Part shown: positions 1 through 11,172 of the stretch, piece by piece
Numbering within the stretch: position 1 is the first letter of the stretch
How the letters are laid out: each line of letters opens with the position of its first letter
From: Saussurea involucrata
Taxonomy: Eukaryota; Streptophyta; Magnoliopsida; Asterales; Asteraceae
Length of the DNA: 64,000 nt
Assembly: GCA_033807775.1 (NCBI GenBank)
Contig: CM066320.1
Location: 181,322,784 to 181,386,783 of the forward strand
Direction: 5' to 3'
Position numbers and translations under genes: made by a program
Notes under the pieces: model-generated
The model's input: the letters and a program-made list of their open reading frames with translations, nothing else
Told to the model about the DNA's origin: nothing
Database searches by the model: none

Positions 1-602
1 GGAGAAAGTTCATAATTGCCAATGATTGACACACCGAGGACCTTTGATCCTTTTACCCTTCGTTTCTAAGCCTTAACCTTAGCCCCGTTATAACCCTTGT
101 AAAGACCTGGATGATCTTTTGGAAAACGTGATTAGAGTCTGCGAATACCTCTACTGATATTCCCTGTCTTGCTACTTGATTCCTTCTGAGATCAATCTTT
201 TGGACACTTGTGCGTCGTTCATGTTAGTTGTCATGAAATTATTGCGTATTCTTGTACATAACCTCCATAACATGACAACATGTGCGATAACCTAGGTTCG
301 AGTGCAAAGAGAGTATCCCGTGAGGTAGGGTCGAGGCGAAATGTTTTCCCTAGCATGTTTGGACCTAATCTAACCTTAAGGTGATCGGAACAGTCACGAG
401 TTCAACCCCCAATGGAAGGTCATAGATCGGACGAAATAAGAATGAGGCGAGAGTGAGATAGACATTCACGGGTATGGGAAATCACCGATGCATCACTTGG
501 TACCGATTGGGAATTGTGCAGTTATTATTTCACTTATGTGTGCTTTAATTCTATTTTATCGCTAATTTGCTTGGGGACAAGGAACGCTCGGTTTGGGGTT
601 GT
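1..602 (+). other. 3' internal tail of a gypsy-type LTR retrotransposon
   Basis: Non-coding sequence ending in a G-rich polypurine-like stretch (about 584-601, GGTTTGGGG) directly before an LTR beginning TGATAACGCC. This is the usual layout of the 3' untranslated part of large plant Ty3/gypsy elements. The rest of the element lies to the left of the window. No reading frame here looks like a protein; the short frame at 618-1001 runs into the LTR and has no recognisable domain. Superfamily assignment is inference from layout. Confidence 0.55.
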
Positions 603-2051
603 TGATAACGCCACTTTTTGGCGTTATTTTCAGTTTTCAAACCAATGAGATTGGCTTGTATTCAAGTAAAAAGGCATGTATTTTACGGTTTATCTAGTGA
701 AATGTGCAGGTTATCTAATAGGCAGCAATCATCGAGAAAAGAAGCTAAAAAGAGCCCAAAACGAGTGAAAACGAAGCCCAACGGAAGCCCAAAAGTCAAG
801 CCCAAGACCCACGACCGAACCAGGACCCGATCCGCGAACCAAACGTCGACCCACGCAGCCTCAGGGACACGCGCGACCTGCCACGCGACCTGCAAGTCGC
901 GCAGCAAGTCGCGTAAGGCTCTGTTTCGCGTTTTTCAGCTATTAATTCCGAATTTTAGGTCATTATTCGGTATCGAACTTTCGGCAGACGAACGGGAGTA
1001 GTCTAGGGGCGATTTTCAGAGCCGTGTGACACCTTTTGGATGGACGTTAGAGAGCCGATCAAAGAGACATTCATCACGCAAAGTAGAGACGAGCACGAGA
1101 GAAGGGAGTTTATCATCTTATCGTTTACGATTTCATCTTTTACGCTTAATCATGTTTGCATACACTTTCAGTCTATTTTCTCTTGTGTTTGAATCCACCA
1201 CCGACATGAACTAACCGGTTCGTGTTGGGGGTTGGAATGAATTCGGTTTATTAAGCATGTGAACAGATGATTTGTGACTTTTATCAGTTTTTCCTTAATT
1301 AATGAAGTGTGCAATTTTGTGTTTAATGCTTGTGTGAATTTGGCCAATTTGCATTTGATCTGTGTTAGTAGCTAAGTTCGAGAGAATTAATTACTACTTA
1401 GACTTAGGAATTGCATGCCTAAGACGATAAATCGGTGATAGAGATATACCGAGTAAGTCTTAGTCCGTAATTGAACCATAGGTTGAAATCGAGAGATAAA
1501 ATCTATTCGTTCATAATAAATCTGGTGCTTAATATATTTTGGAATCCGTAAGTTGAGATCGAGAGATTTAACTTGTCCTTTTCAGAATAAAACCCGGTGT
1601 TGCTCGGAAGAGAACAACGGTGGTTTTTAAAGATTGGTTTCATTAACGGGAAATTAACTGGTAATTGTCGTTAGGGCTGTAAACGAACCGAACGAACACG
1701 AACGAAGGCTTGTTCATGTTCGTTCGTTTAACTTAACCGAACAAACGAACGAACACGAACAATAAACGAACAAAAATTTTTATGTTCATGTTCGTTCGTT
1801 TAAGAATTAGGCATGTTCATGTTCGTTTGTTAAGAAACTAAACGAACTTAAACGAACAACTAAACGAACAACCATAAACGAACTTAAACGAATAGTTCTA
1901 CACAAACAAACTTACAGCAAACAAACTTTAAACTCAAAAAAATTGAACTCCAGCAAAAGGAATCAAGCCACTCGGCTAGGCTCAAGAATAAGCTTGAGCC
2001 ACCAAGTTAGGCTGAATAGGTGAATCACAATAAAACCAAAGAGGTGAGATT

Positions 2052-2104
2052 CTATTTATAGTAGAGGATGGGAGCAAAAGATGTCACCACTAGCGATGTG
2101 GGAT
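2052..2104 (-). promoter_or_regulatory. snRNA-type promoter: USE plus TATA, leftward
   Basis: On the minus strand ATCCCACATCG (2104-2094) matches the plant snRNA upstream sequence element RTCCCACATCG. It is followed after exactly 33 bases by TATAAATAG (2060-2052). A 33-34 bp gap is the arrangement known for RNA polymerase II plant snRNA genes. No known snRNA follows; a perfect 8-bp hairpin (GGCTCAAG/CTTGAGCC) and AGTTCAA, which fits the plant 3'-box AGTnnAA, lie downstream. Transcription is inference. Confidence 0.6.
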
Positions 2105-2166
2105 GAAGAAAATCCCATTTTCCTTTGATGGAGTGGTGGTAACTGGTAAGGCAAGGGTTATCCCAA

Positions 2167-2219
2167 ATCCCACATCGAAATTGGAGTGAAAAAATAAAGT
2201 ATTATGTGTGTATATAAGG
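2167..2219 (+). promoter_or_regulatory. snRNA-type promoter: USE plus TATA, rightward
   Basis: ATCCCACATCG (2167-2177), then exactly 33 bases, then TATATAAGG from 2211. This mirrors the minus-strand pair 62 bp to the left, so the two point away from each other. Downstream is a T-rich tract (from about 2247) and the right subterminal repeats of the hAT-type element. No snRNA body is recognisable. Confidence 0.58.
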
Positions 2220-2898
2220 AAAAGATGGTGTGAAAGGCATTTATGTCTTTTTTTTTTAGTTATTTTTTTATCTTTCAGAAATTATTGTTATTTTTTAGTT
2301 ATCTTATTAATTATGTCTATTATTAAGTTATTTTTATTTGTAAACGAACATAAACGAACGAATTAGCGAACATAAACGAACATTAACGAACGAACATTAA
2401 CGAACATAAATAAACGAACGTTCACGAACATAAATGAACGAACAAGACCTATGTTCATGTTCGTTCGTTTAACTAAACGAACGAAAAAACTTGTTCATGT
2501 TCGTTCGTTTAACTAAATGAACGAACATAAACGAACTTCCCACCGAACGGTTCACGAACGGTTCATTGAACGTTCGGTTCGTTTACAGCCCTAATTGTCG
2601 TGAGTTAGTTGTTTGCATGTGAAAACCTGAGGATTTCCAACCCTCAACTTTTCTCTCTATCGAAGTTTTCCAAAGCTGTTTTACTGTCTCGTCTGTGTTT
2701 TCATTACTTTAGTTGCTAGTATTTAGTTTAAAACCAACCATCTCTCAATTCGACAGTTCAGTTAATAGTGATTATAGTAATTGTGATACTTAGTTCCTAG
2801 TTCCCCGTGATTCGATACTCGTACTTACCGTACGTTATTACTTGATTCGACACCGTACACTTGCGGTTAGATTCTCGAGGTGTGAAAACCTAGTATCA

Positions 2899-3099
2899 AT
2901 ATACATATATATATATATTAATTATAAAGGGTAACGGGTAAACGTTAACGGATAACAAAAAATATCATGTATTTATATCCTACGTGTTAAAATGTCGAGT
3001 AAACAGATAATTAATAACAATTATAGAAAATAATAAAAACAATTAAATTACTTATTTATTAATTGATTGATTATAACAAAACAAATCTATTTGACATAT
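2899..3099. other. AT-rich intergenic stretch left of the nest
   Basis: Starts with a short (TA)n run (2900-2918) and continues AT-rich with no coding potential. It is the left flank of the insertion site of LTR G; its last five bases CATAT (3095-3099) repeat at 56115-56119. Confidence 0.6.
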
Positions 3100-5120
3100 T
3101 GTAACACCCTCAAATCTGGAAAGAGCAACTAATTTAAAATTTTCAATATTACATCACATAAAGGATAAAAACCTCTTTCTACAAAACAATACTTGAAATA
3201 TCCCAGATTGAATTCGAATGTTAACCTCAACAGTTAATAATTCAAGGCTTATACAAAGATTGAATCAAGGTCGGGTGTTACTAAAACCCCATATTAGTCG
3301 CTATCTCTGAATGCGGAAACATCACTCAATGGCTACATCCTTCTCGTGCATCTAACTAGCACTCAACTCTTCTCGGTGTCGCTAGTACCATTTCCTCAAC
3401 AAGGACCTGATGCACATTCCGAAAAATAAAAGGTTAGGCTTAACGCCTAGTGAGTTCAAGAGTTTTCATCACTATATAATCAGTAAAATGGAAGGAATAT
3501 TATTTAACTCACAATTTCCATTATGCAAAATGTTTAGAATAAATAGTGATGTCTTTTCCAATAATCCCATTTTTTCGTGATAAAACGCTTAAATAGAAAT
3601 ACTCCGAAAACATGGAACACTACCCAATACTCACACCAAGCATAAATAGGATAAAAATCCAAATACCAAAACATGGAAATACTACTTCATTCAAACCTTA
3701 ATATATGTGGAGTGGATCCAATATTAAGGTCATCAATTGCAATTGCTCGCACATGACTCAAACGATATTAAAGCATGAATATTACAATATCCTAAAATAA
3801 TGTTTGACAACAACGGAGGAGACCCGTATCCATTGAGAGTGGAGGGAACACATAAGTATGCCACTTGTACAACGTTAACCGCATGACACGTTCCGACATG
3901 AAGTCCAAGTGTCCCTACGACTCCTCATCAGGTTTCACTGAAAGAGTCGGTTGGCCTTGGTGTCTATTCCTATGAATTTTCACCAAAAGGCCCAACACAT
4001 TCGAGGACTACAACCATGGCATTACCCCGAATGGCAGAGGTCCTAGTGCCTACCCACACGTAGCACGCTTCAGACTCAACCCTCCTAGTGTCTACTTGAA
4101 AAGTTAAAGTCATAAAACATGGGTCCCGGAGTCCATGCCCATAATACCCAATTGGCCATCAACAAAGGACTGACTTACATGCCTATGGATCCAATGCAAT
4201 ACAGTCTAAAATTACATGACTCCAAATGAATGACTAACGCACTCAAACATGTAATTCTCAAATAAGATGCAATAAATGCAAATCATAACGGAGCTCTATG
4301 TAACACCCTCAAAATTGGAACGAGCAACTAACTTTAATTTCGATAAAACAACCAAAAGAGGATAAAATTCTTTCTACAAAACATCCTTGAAAATACCTCA
4401 AAGTTTAAACATCGCAAACTCCACAACTAATAACTCAAGGCGGGTGTTACTTAAACCAAATACAAGTTGCTAATCCCAAATAAGTGCGAAAGACTCCACT
4501 AAGCAAAACCACTTCCCGTGCACTCTACTAGCACTCATCACTTCACAGTGTAGCTAAAGCTATTCCCAACCTGAACCTGTTGCACATGCCGACAAATAAA
4601 AAGGTTAGGCTAACGCCTAGTGAGTTCAAGAGTTTACATCATGAGCAAATCATTTGATAGACCAAAAGATTCAACTTAATTAATGATTTCCAAAAAGGGT
4701 TTGTATAAAATACACCGATAACCCAATTTCCAAACGCACACAATTCCTGTGAGGAAAGCTTCCAATAAAAATCATTTCTCCGCCATGGACTCAAATCCAA
4801 AACTCACTCAAGAGGTAAATAAACAATAATCTCTCAAATAAACGCCAATGAGAATAATACTCCAATAGTTAAAAACATCCAACAAGGATGAAACATAAAA
4901 TACGTCTATCAAACATGGATAAACATTCCATACGCGTATAATATGACATCAACAACGCGGATAAACAAAATACCCGAAATCAACACCCTTCGGTGACGGG
5001 GGAGACCCGATTTCATCGAATGTGGCGAACACATAAATTAAACCACAATTAATAAACACAAGTAAGTTTCATGGATGGGAAACACATGACATCAACCATC
5101 CCTCGGTCTCCAGTCAGTTT

Positions 5121-5356
5121 TAGACATCAACCCAAACCGAGTCTTTTGTCCATCTCCGGCATAAACCAAACTAGGTCTTTAGCCCATCTTAGACATCAAC
5201 CAAACTAGGTCTTTAGTCCATCTCCGACATCAACCAAACTAGGTCTTTAGTCCGTCTTAGACATCAACTAAACTAGGTCTTTAGTCCATCTCCGACATCA
5301 ACCAAACTAGGTCTTTAGTCCGTCTTAGACATCAACCAAACTAGGTCTTTAGTCCA
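5121..5356. repeat. 33-bp tandem repeat in LTR F, about 7 copies
   Basis: The phrase CATCAACCAAACTAGGTCTT recurs about every 33 bp, with an alternating lead of CTCCGA or CTTAGA, so the higher-order unit is about 66 bp. The first copies are more diverged. No coding role is apparent. Confidence 0.85.
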
Positions 5357-5998
5357 AACCACCAAGTTCAATCCTACTGGATCTTTACCTTGGGAACCCA
5401 CCATCCAACACATGCTTACTCGACTTAAATATATATACATGACCCCAAAAGAATAACCAATACATTCAAATCATGTAAATCTCAAATATAATGCAATTCA
5501 AACCCCAAGCCCACGTCGAGCTTATTAAAACCGGGCGAATGCCCTCAAGACTCAACTGAATCCAAAACCGAGCCCTCTGCTCAAAAGATCTAATGATCAT
5601 TTATCAACATCAACTCATGCAAATGAAATGCATCTAACCCTCATCATGCAGACACATGCTCCAAGGCATGATAATCTCACAACCCCTTCATTGCCCCCTT
5701 CCCAATGAAGTCAAATCATATATGCATCTATATGTGTATGTGTATACGTATACGCAAATCTTTTATAACTCAACAATGCATATAACCCACCAAGGTTCAT
5801 TAGTCCTAAAGGTACTAAGAATACAAAACCATCAAATGGTCTTCACACATAAGACCAAACACTCAAACCGGCACATACTCAAATAAAATGCAATTAAGCA
5901 TATAACACATCCAAAGCTCCACCTCGAGCTACTAAAACCGGCAAACACTCAAAAGACTCATTTGAGTATAAATCAAGCCTTTAAAGGCCAAAATAAAC

Positions 5999-7081
5999 TG
6001 TTAGTCCCAGATGGCTTAACAAGTATTGTAGAAGGGGGGTTGAATACAATACTCAAAAAATTTCACAATTTTAATTCTTTTATTGAAAAACTTTCAACAA
6101 GAATTACACAAAGAAACTTAAAGACTGTTGCGGAAAAGAACAGATAAACTATTCTAACAATCTTTCACAAAGTATACTAAACAAAACAACCAAGAACACT
6201 GAGAACAAAGCTATTAAGTTATCAAGCAATATGGAGATTTCTTGCACTGAGAGAATTCCAGAAAGCGTAGTTTGCATGGGGATATCTTCTTCCTTTTATA
6301 GTGGCAACGAGTGTACAAGCATTGAATGCTTGGGACACTTGTCATCATCATATTTGCTGAGGATGTTGACTCCTGAAAAGCTGAGATGTCCTTATCACCT
6401 TTTACTAGGTACTGGAAATAGAACCCATGCAGAAGAAATGGACTTTAACTGATAATGGATAAAACGACAAACAGTCACTTTTATCTGTCAAAGGATATTG
6501 TCCCATAATAAATGATCTTCTTGATGTGTATTCTAAGACAGTCACACCGATGAAGTTTCACCGATACAATTGACTTTGGAACTTGAAACAATCTGTAGAG
6601 AGAAACTCATTTATTTGATAGCACATAGATCCCATCGATTTTAGCACCCTTATCGGTGGGATGATGCTGACCGACAAAGGATATGTCGGTGGAAGGATGG
6701 TCCACCGATTTGTGAGAACAAGATCGGTGATGGGTTGTCCACCGATTTGTGAGAACAAGATCGGTGAAGGTTTGTCCACCGATTTGTGAGAACAAATTCG
6801 GTGAAGGTTTGTCCACCGATTTGTAAGAACAAATTCGGTGGAGGGTTGTCCACCGATTTGTAAGAACAAATTCGGTGGATGATGACTTGGTTAAATGTAG
6901 AGAAGAGTCTTCTATTTTCCACATGTAGAATGTCTTCAAGCTTGGTTCCGGTTGATCTTCGACTTCACCGAACAGTTGATATCTTGTACAAGTCATCTTT
7001 AAAAGAACCATGCTAAAATATTATAAGTAAGATATAAGAGAGAGCATTGGTGAGTCAATTTCAAATCTTGGTGACCCAACA
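5999..7081 (-). repeat. 3' LTR of copia A
   Basis: Plus strand runs TGTTAGTCCCAG to GTGACCCAACA. It pairs with 50536-51617. It contains five tandem 37-bp units (6700-6884), each able to fold as a hairpin built on CACCGAT/ATCGGTG. Short frames across the repeat units are by-products of the tandem repeat, not genes. Confidence 0.92.
6700..6884. repeat. Five 37-bp hairpin units in the A LTR
   Basis: Each unit opens GTCCACCGATTTGT, passes through GAGAAC or AAGAAC, and returns with ACAAGATCGGTG or ACAAATTCGGTG, so each is an imperfect stem of about 11-12 bp around a four-base loop. The copy in the other LTR (about 51237-51420) keeps five units with a 1-bp loss and point changes. Confidence 0.85.
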
Positions 7082-7091
7082 ATCTCCCCCT
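7082..7091 (-). other. Polypurine tract of copia A
   Basis: Minus strand AGGGGGAGAT directly abuts the start of the 3' LTR (TGTTGGGTC), the expected priming site for plus-strand DNA synthesis. The stretch 7092-7384 between it and the end of ORF3 is non-coding 3' leader sequence. Confidence 0.85.
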
Positions 7092-7384
7092 ATTTGAATT
7101 TGAGCTCTTCCCTTAGAATATTTTAAGAGTATAGAAAAGTAAAATGCATTTTGACCCTTTTTACTCTTTTTGGGTTCTTTTCACATAGACCATTCTTTTT
7201 GTTCTTTTGATCTATTTTTCTTTTGTATGAGTATGTATACTATATACTATATTTACATGTAAATGAAAGTAAAGCTATTTACCAAAAAAATTCAAATAGA
7301 AAGGTACTGGTATTTAGATAAGTTTTCTCATACATTCGTTAAGAAGAAACACAATCTTTTACAAGTACCATTTAGAGAGAGAAC

Positions 7385-8108
7385 CTATTTCTTGGAAGTT
7401 TGACGTTGCTTGATTTCGTCCAACAAATTTCGGTAGAAAGGTTGAGCTTCGGGGATGTTGGGAAAGAGGTTGGAGATGCCTTGAAGAAACACGGTATCGG
7501 CGATGGGAATTTGTGCAAATCTGAAGAAGGCACAATGACCAAAACCATCATTGAAGAATAGTCCAGGTATCGGTGAGAGGCTCAAGGTTGTGGTAGGATA
7601 AGGAACATATGTGGGGAGGGACAGATTTAGGTTGCTTACATTTGGAATTTTCCCTTCACTTGCCATTTCTTTGAATACCTTGTCGATAGGATTCTTGACT
7701 TTGGGAAGACGGGTTTCTTCTTTCATCGACTGAAGTTTCGCCCTTTCATCGGAGGAAAGGATGATGTTGTGTTTTCTTTTAATCTCCTTCATCTTTTCCA
7801 TCAGTCCTTCAATGCATTTGATAAAAATGTCTTTCTTTGGGTTTGCACTTCTGACCAAGTTTTGAGAGATCTCATACCATTCGGGAAGACCGTAATGTTG
7901 GAGGTTAACATCTCTCACACTTTTCATTGAGCCGTCTTCTCTATCGATGATCATCCTGATATCCTTTGGGTTAGCTCTTGAGGTAGCAATTTTGACATTT
8001 GTGATCGGGGATTTGGACATTCGGTGGTACATGCTCTTTTTGTACCAACTTATTTCTTCATTCTTTTCTTTTTCAATAGCACTCAGCACCGATTTTTGGG
8101 TTAAGAGA
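7385..8108 (-). pseudogene. ORF3 of copia A, C-terminal part cut off by element D
   Basis: About 240 codons ending in a lysine-rich tail and a stop at 7385. The apparent start codon is contributed by the end of inserted element D and is not original. Across the D insertion the reading frame matches that of 41143-42390 once one copy of the AGAGA duplication is removed, so the two were one gene. The segment has charged, helix-prone stretches and a motif IDREDG, comparable in place to the I-x-R-A-D-G motif in the C-terminal part of ORF3 in elements B and C. Function unknown; it lies directly before the PPT, as in B and C. Confidence 0.75.
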
Positions 8109-8326
8109 TGTAACACCCGTAATTTCGGATAAGTACAACTTCGATTTAGTGAGGAATCGATCTTTTAAGAAAATTATGGAAAATAGGATTTGGAGTTAAA
8201 TCCTAGATTTGATAGTCTTGTTGGATGGAGAATTCAAATACGAGTCCAATGGGCCTTTTCGGAGCAAAAACGGAGCTAAAACGAAGAAGTTATGGCCAAA
8301 ACAACTTTCGGTACAATCTCGGCTAA

Positions 8327-8452
8327 AGTGACCAGCGAAAGTGACACTTGTGTCACTCTCGCCGTGTCACTCTCGCTGGTTTTGTACCGAGGGTTTTTGA
8401 GGTTCAGCGAGTATGACACTCGCGAGAGTGACATGGTCACTCTCGCCGTCGG
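8327..8452. repeat. GTGAC/GTCAC palindrome cluster in the D LTR (5' copy)
   Basis: Contains GTGACACTTGTGTCAC (a 16-bp near-perfect palindrome), several copies of GTCACTCTCGC in both orientations, and ACACTCGCGAGAGTGAC. The matching cluster in the 3' LTR is 28456-28580, where one CGTGTCACT-type block sits at a different place. Confidence 0.8.
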
Positions 8453-10265
8453 ACTCCAGAAGGTTTTAAAACCCTTTTTCTTCTTTCTTCTTCCTCATTT
8501 TTCACTCTCACTCTCAAACACTCCCGGCTCTCTCTCTAAAAATCGCCCCTCTCACCAAATCGGTTTCTTTCCCCAAGTTAACCACAAATCCTCCCATCTC
8601 CTCTTCATCCTCTCCACTTGAACCAACCCACTCCACCATTGATGTTCATTTTTGGAGCTTGGAGCCGTTGGAAGTTTTGGAGCTCTCTTTTGGAGGATTC
8701 AAGTGATTAAGGTAATTTCTAGTTAGATTATCGTTATATTTCACTTTATTTCCTTATTGTAGTGTTATGGGTCGATTTTGGTGGTGATTGATTGGGAAAA
8801 TCGTTATCCCCTTCATGTATAAAACTAGGGTTTGGTATGAAATGGGTATTTTGGTATGTTACGGATGGATGATGATACCTTATGGTAGGATTGTGATACT
8901 GATGGTTGGGGTTTCATAAATCTAGGTTTTGGAAGTTTTGGCTTGAGGATGCAAACTTCATCAAAGGAGCTTACGTTGGAGAAACTCTAGATTTAGCTAA
9001 ATCTAGCAAGGTGAGTTCAAGTTACTTTGCGAAAACGTTGTACATGCCAAAATGAGTATTTTACAAATATGTGTGTGTTTTACTTGAAAATGTATATGGT
9101 TGAGTTATTTGAATGGTTTAACTCTTTTGAAGTGTTTATCTTCATAAATGTGTAAAACACCCATATTTGGGACTTTTAGATATTTGGATGGTTAGAAACC
9201 ATGATTTGTCTTTAAAAGATTAATTGCTCAAAATGAGGTTTAAAGTGATGGTTTAATCATATATGTGTAAATGATTTCATAAACCATTTGAGAAAATGCA
9301 TCTTTAGTGTTATGGGTCATTTTGAGAATTATAAGGGTGTGAGTCCTTTGGGAAAACCCTTTTTGTTTAACCGTGTTGAATTTTGGGGTTAATGATGATT
9401 TTGTGGTATTGCTTGTCTAAACAATGTTTAAACGTGTGTTTGACCGACGTTATGGGTCTAGCAAGCTTAGAGCACTTTGCTCGGTTTTGACTGTGAGAAA
9501 GTTCTGGGGTTAATTGTCCGGTTTAAATGGCTCATTATGGAGTCTTGTTGATGGGTTGCTTTTATTGCACTGTTTTGCATTTAATGCACGTTTGAGTATT
9601 TACATGCTTGGGTGAGTGAATCATTCCGGTATAGTCATGATGTTTGTAGACTGTGTTGCATTGGATCCATAGGCATGTTGTTCAGTCATTGGTAATGGTC
9701 GATTGGGTATCTTGAGGACGAACCTCAGAACTCATGTTATATGACCTGGACTTTACGAGTAGGCATTAGGAGGATATAGTCTTGGGCACTTACCTTGGAG
9801 GTCTGTGTAGCGATCCACGCCTTCAGGATGTATACCTTGGAGGTAGTCTCGATGTGCCGGGCCTTGAGGCGTTACCGAGTGGGTAGACGTCAAGGTGTAT
9901 CCTCAATTATGGTGTAACTCGGTTTCGTAGAGCAGAGTCGTGGAATAGGCCAGACGTATGTGGTAATTCCCGATTTCGTTGGGAGGATAGAGATAGGCAT
10001 AACGTAACTTGTAATCTCTACTCCCAGTTGTGCGATGAACGTTGTACGGGTGGTATACTTATGTGTTACCTCCACCTTCAATGGATACGGGTCTCCCCCG
10101 TTTGTGGTATTTGATCCTTATTACATTTTACGGTTGTGTGCGTATTGCTTCGTATTATGTTTTAATAAAGAGTTATATTTAATGGACGATTTCCATGTTT
10201 TATGGGTTGAGTATGTTTTGTTAACCGTATGTGAAGGTTTTGCCTAATTTAGATTTATTCGCGTA

Positions 10266-11109
10266 TGTCAGGATCGATTCTTAACAAGATTAACAATACT
10301 TAGAATTCAGAATTAAAGAATCTGCGGAATAGAACTTTAATTCTCACAATCAATGAACAGAATATCAGAAAATACACAGTTGTTTGTATTCACTGTTTCG
10401 ACTCACAAGATTAACAACCAAACCTCAATCTTGATGAACAGGCTCAATCAAGACGACTTCTACTTCTCTAGAAATAAGGTTCTTAAACCTTGAGGTTAAT
10501 TCTCTCTAAAACACAATCGAATTCTAATTGTATTTCGTATATCGTATTATTTTTTCTCTTCGTTTTCGTCTCTTTAATAGCTATCTATCAACAAATATAT
10601 ATACTGAATAATTACAAGATAACTATCAAAATAAGATTGATCTTCAGAATATTCTTTTAAGTATATCTTCAATCAATCCATCTTTATCTCCTTCAATCTC
10701 GCATTCCATGTTCTGATCCCAAGCAGTATTAACTTCATTCTTCTCAAGCAGTACTAATAATCTTCTAGCAGTAGTAATGTTCGATATGCCCAAGCAGTAC
10801 TAACAGTTTTCGTAAGACACCAGCAGTACTAACTTTTGATCAGCAGCATTAATGATATTCCAGCAGTAGTAATATACCAGCAGTATTAACTTTGTTCAGC
10901 AGTATTAACCATGTACCAGCAGTAGTAACTTGTCTAGCAGTACTAATCATGTTCTTGCAGCATTAATGACTCAGCAGTACTAACCTTGAACTAGCAGTAC
11001 TAACTTGATCCAGCAGTACTAACTTGACTAGCAGTACTAACTTGATCTGGCAGTAGTAATGTTGTTCTGACAGTACTAACCATACTTAGCATATCTTCAG
11101 TTCCCAACA
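10266..11109 (-). repeat. 3' LTR of copia C
   Basis: Plus strand TGTCAGGATCGATT to CAGTTCCCAACA. It contains about 18 copies of a word AGCAGTAnTAAC/T between 10731 and 11090, all in one orientation. The part 10266-10700 is AT-rich and shared with the LTR fragments inside C. Confidence 0.92.
10731..11090 (-). repeat. Dispersed word array (sense GTTAnTACTGC) in the C LTR
   Basis: About 18 occurrences of [AGT][AG]CAG[TC]A[CTG]TAA[CT] on the plus strand, spaced irregularly by 5-20 bases of unrelated sequence. This is not a simple tandem repeat: only the word is kept. All copies point the same way relative to element sense. Confidence 0.85.
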
Positions 11110-11119
11110 ATCTCCCCCT
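11110..11119 (-). other. Polypurine tract of copia C
   Basis: Minus strand TAGGGGGAGAT-type purine tract directly before the 3' LTR (TGTTGGGAACTG). The same tract and flanking TCAAGTTAGGGGGAG occur in element B at the equivalent place. Confidence 0.85.
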
Positions 11120-11172
11120 AACTTGACTTTTCAGGAAGAGAAGTCAAGTTCTTCAGATGATGCTTCCAAAAC

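Larger units (their letters stand above)
1672..2593. mobile_element. hAT-type non-autonomous element (922 bp)
   Basis: The ends are inverted repeats: TAGGGCTGTAAACGAACCG at the left and its complement closing at 2593 (CGGTTCGTTTACAGCCCTA). It is flanked by a perfect 8-bp direct repeat, ATTGTCGT (1664-1671 and 2594-2601), the duplication length typical of hAT transposons. Both subterminal regions are packed with copies of AACGAACATA-like words, which in this superfamily usually act as transposase binding sites. No transposase frame is present, so it would depend on a partner elsewhere. The centre carries two snRNA-style promoter pairs. Confidence 0.88.
603..2898 (+). repeat. 3' LTR of a gypsy-type element (LTR I), interrupted by a hAT-type element
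   Basis: The LTR starts TGATA after the polypurine stretch and ends TATCA, a matching inverted terminal pair. Without the 922-bp insertion and its 8-bp duplication it is about 1366 bp. It holds a GC-rich cluster of GCGAC/GTCGC words (868-915) and a loose internal duplication (about 1480-1610, two copies of a phrase with ATCGAGAGAT). The target duplication cannot be checked because the left end is outside the window. Confidence 0.6.

Noticed and set aside
618..1214. Frames at 618-1001 and 1026-1214 as small genes
   Set aside because: They lie inside an LTR, include repeat words and show no domain.
2220..2340. A U-snRNA gene downstream of the rightward USE/TATA pair
   Set aside because: No Sm site or known snRNA start sequence follows; the region is T-rich.
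6558..7011. Three overlapping minus-strand frames in the A LTR
   Set aside because: They read the 37-bp tandem repeat in three phases; no start context or domain.
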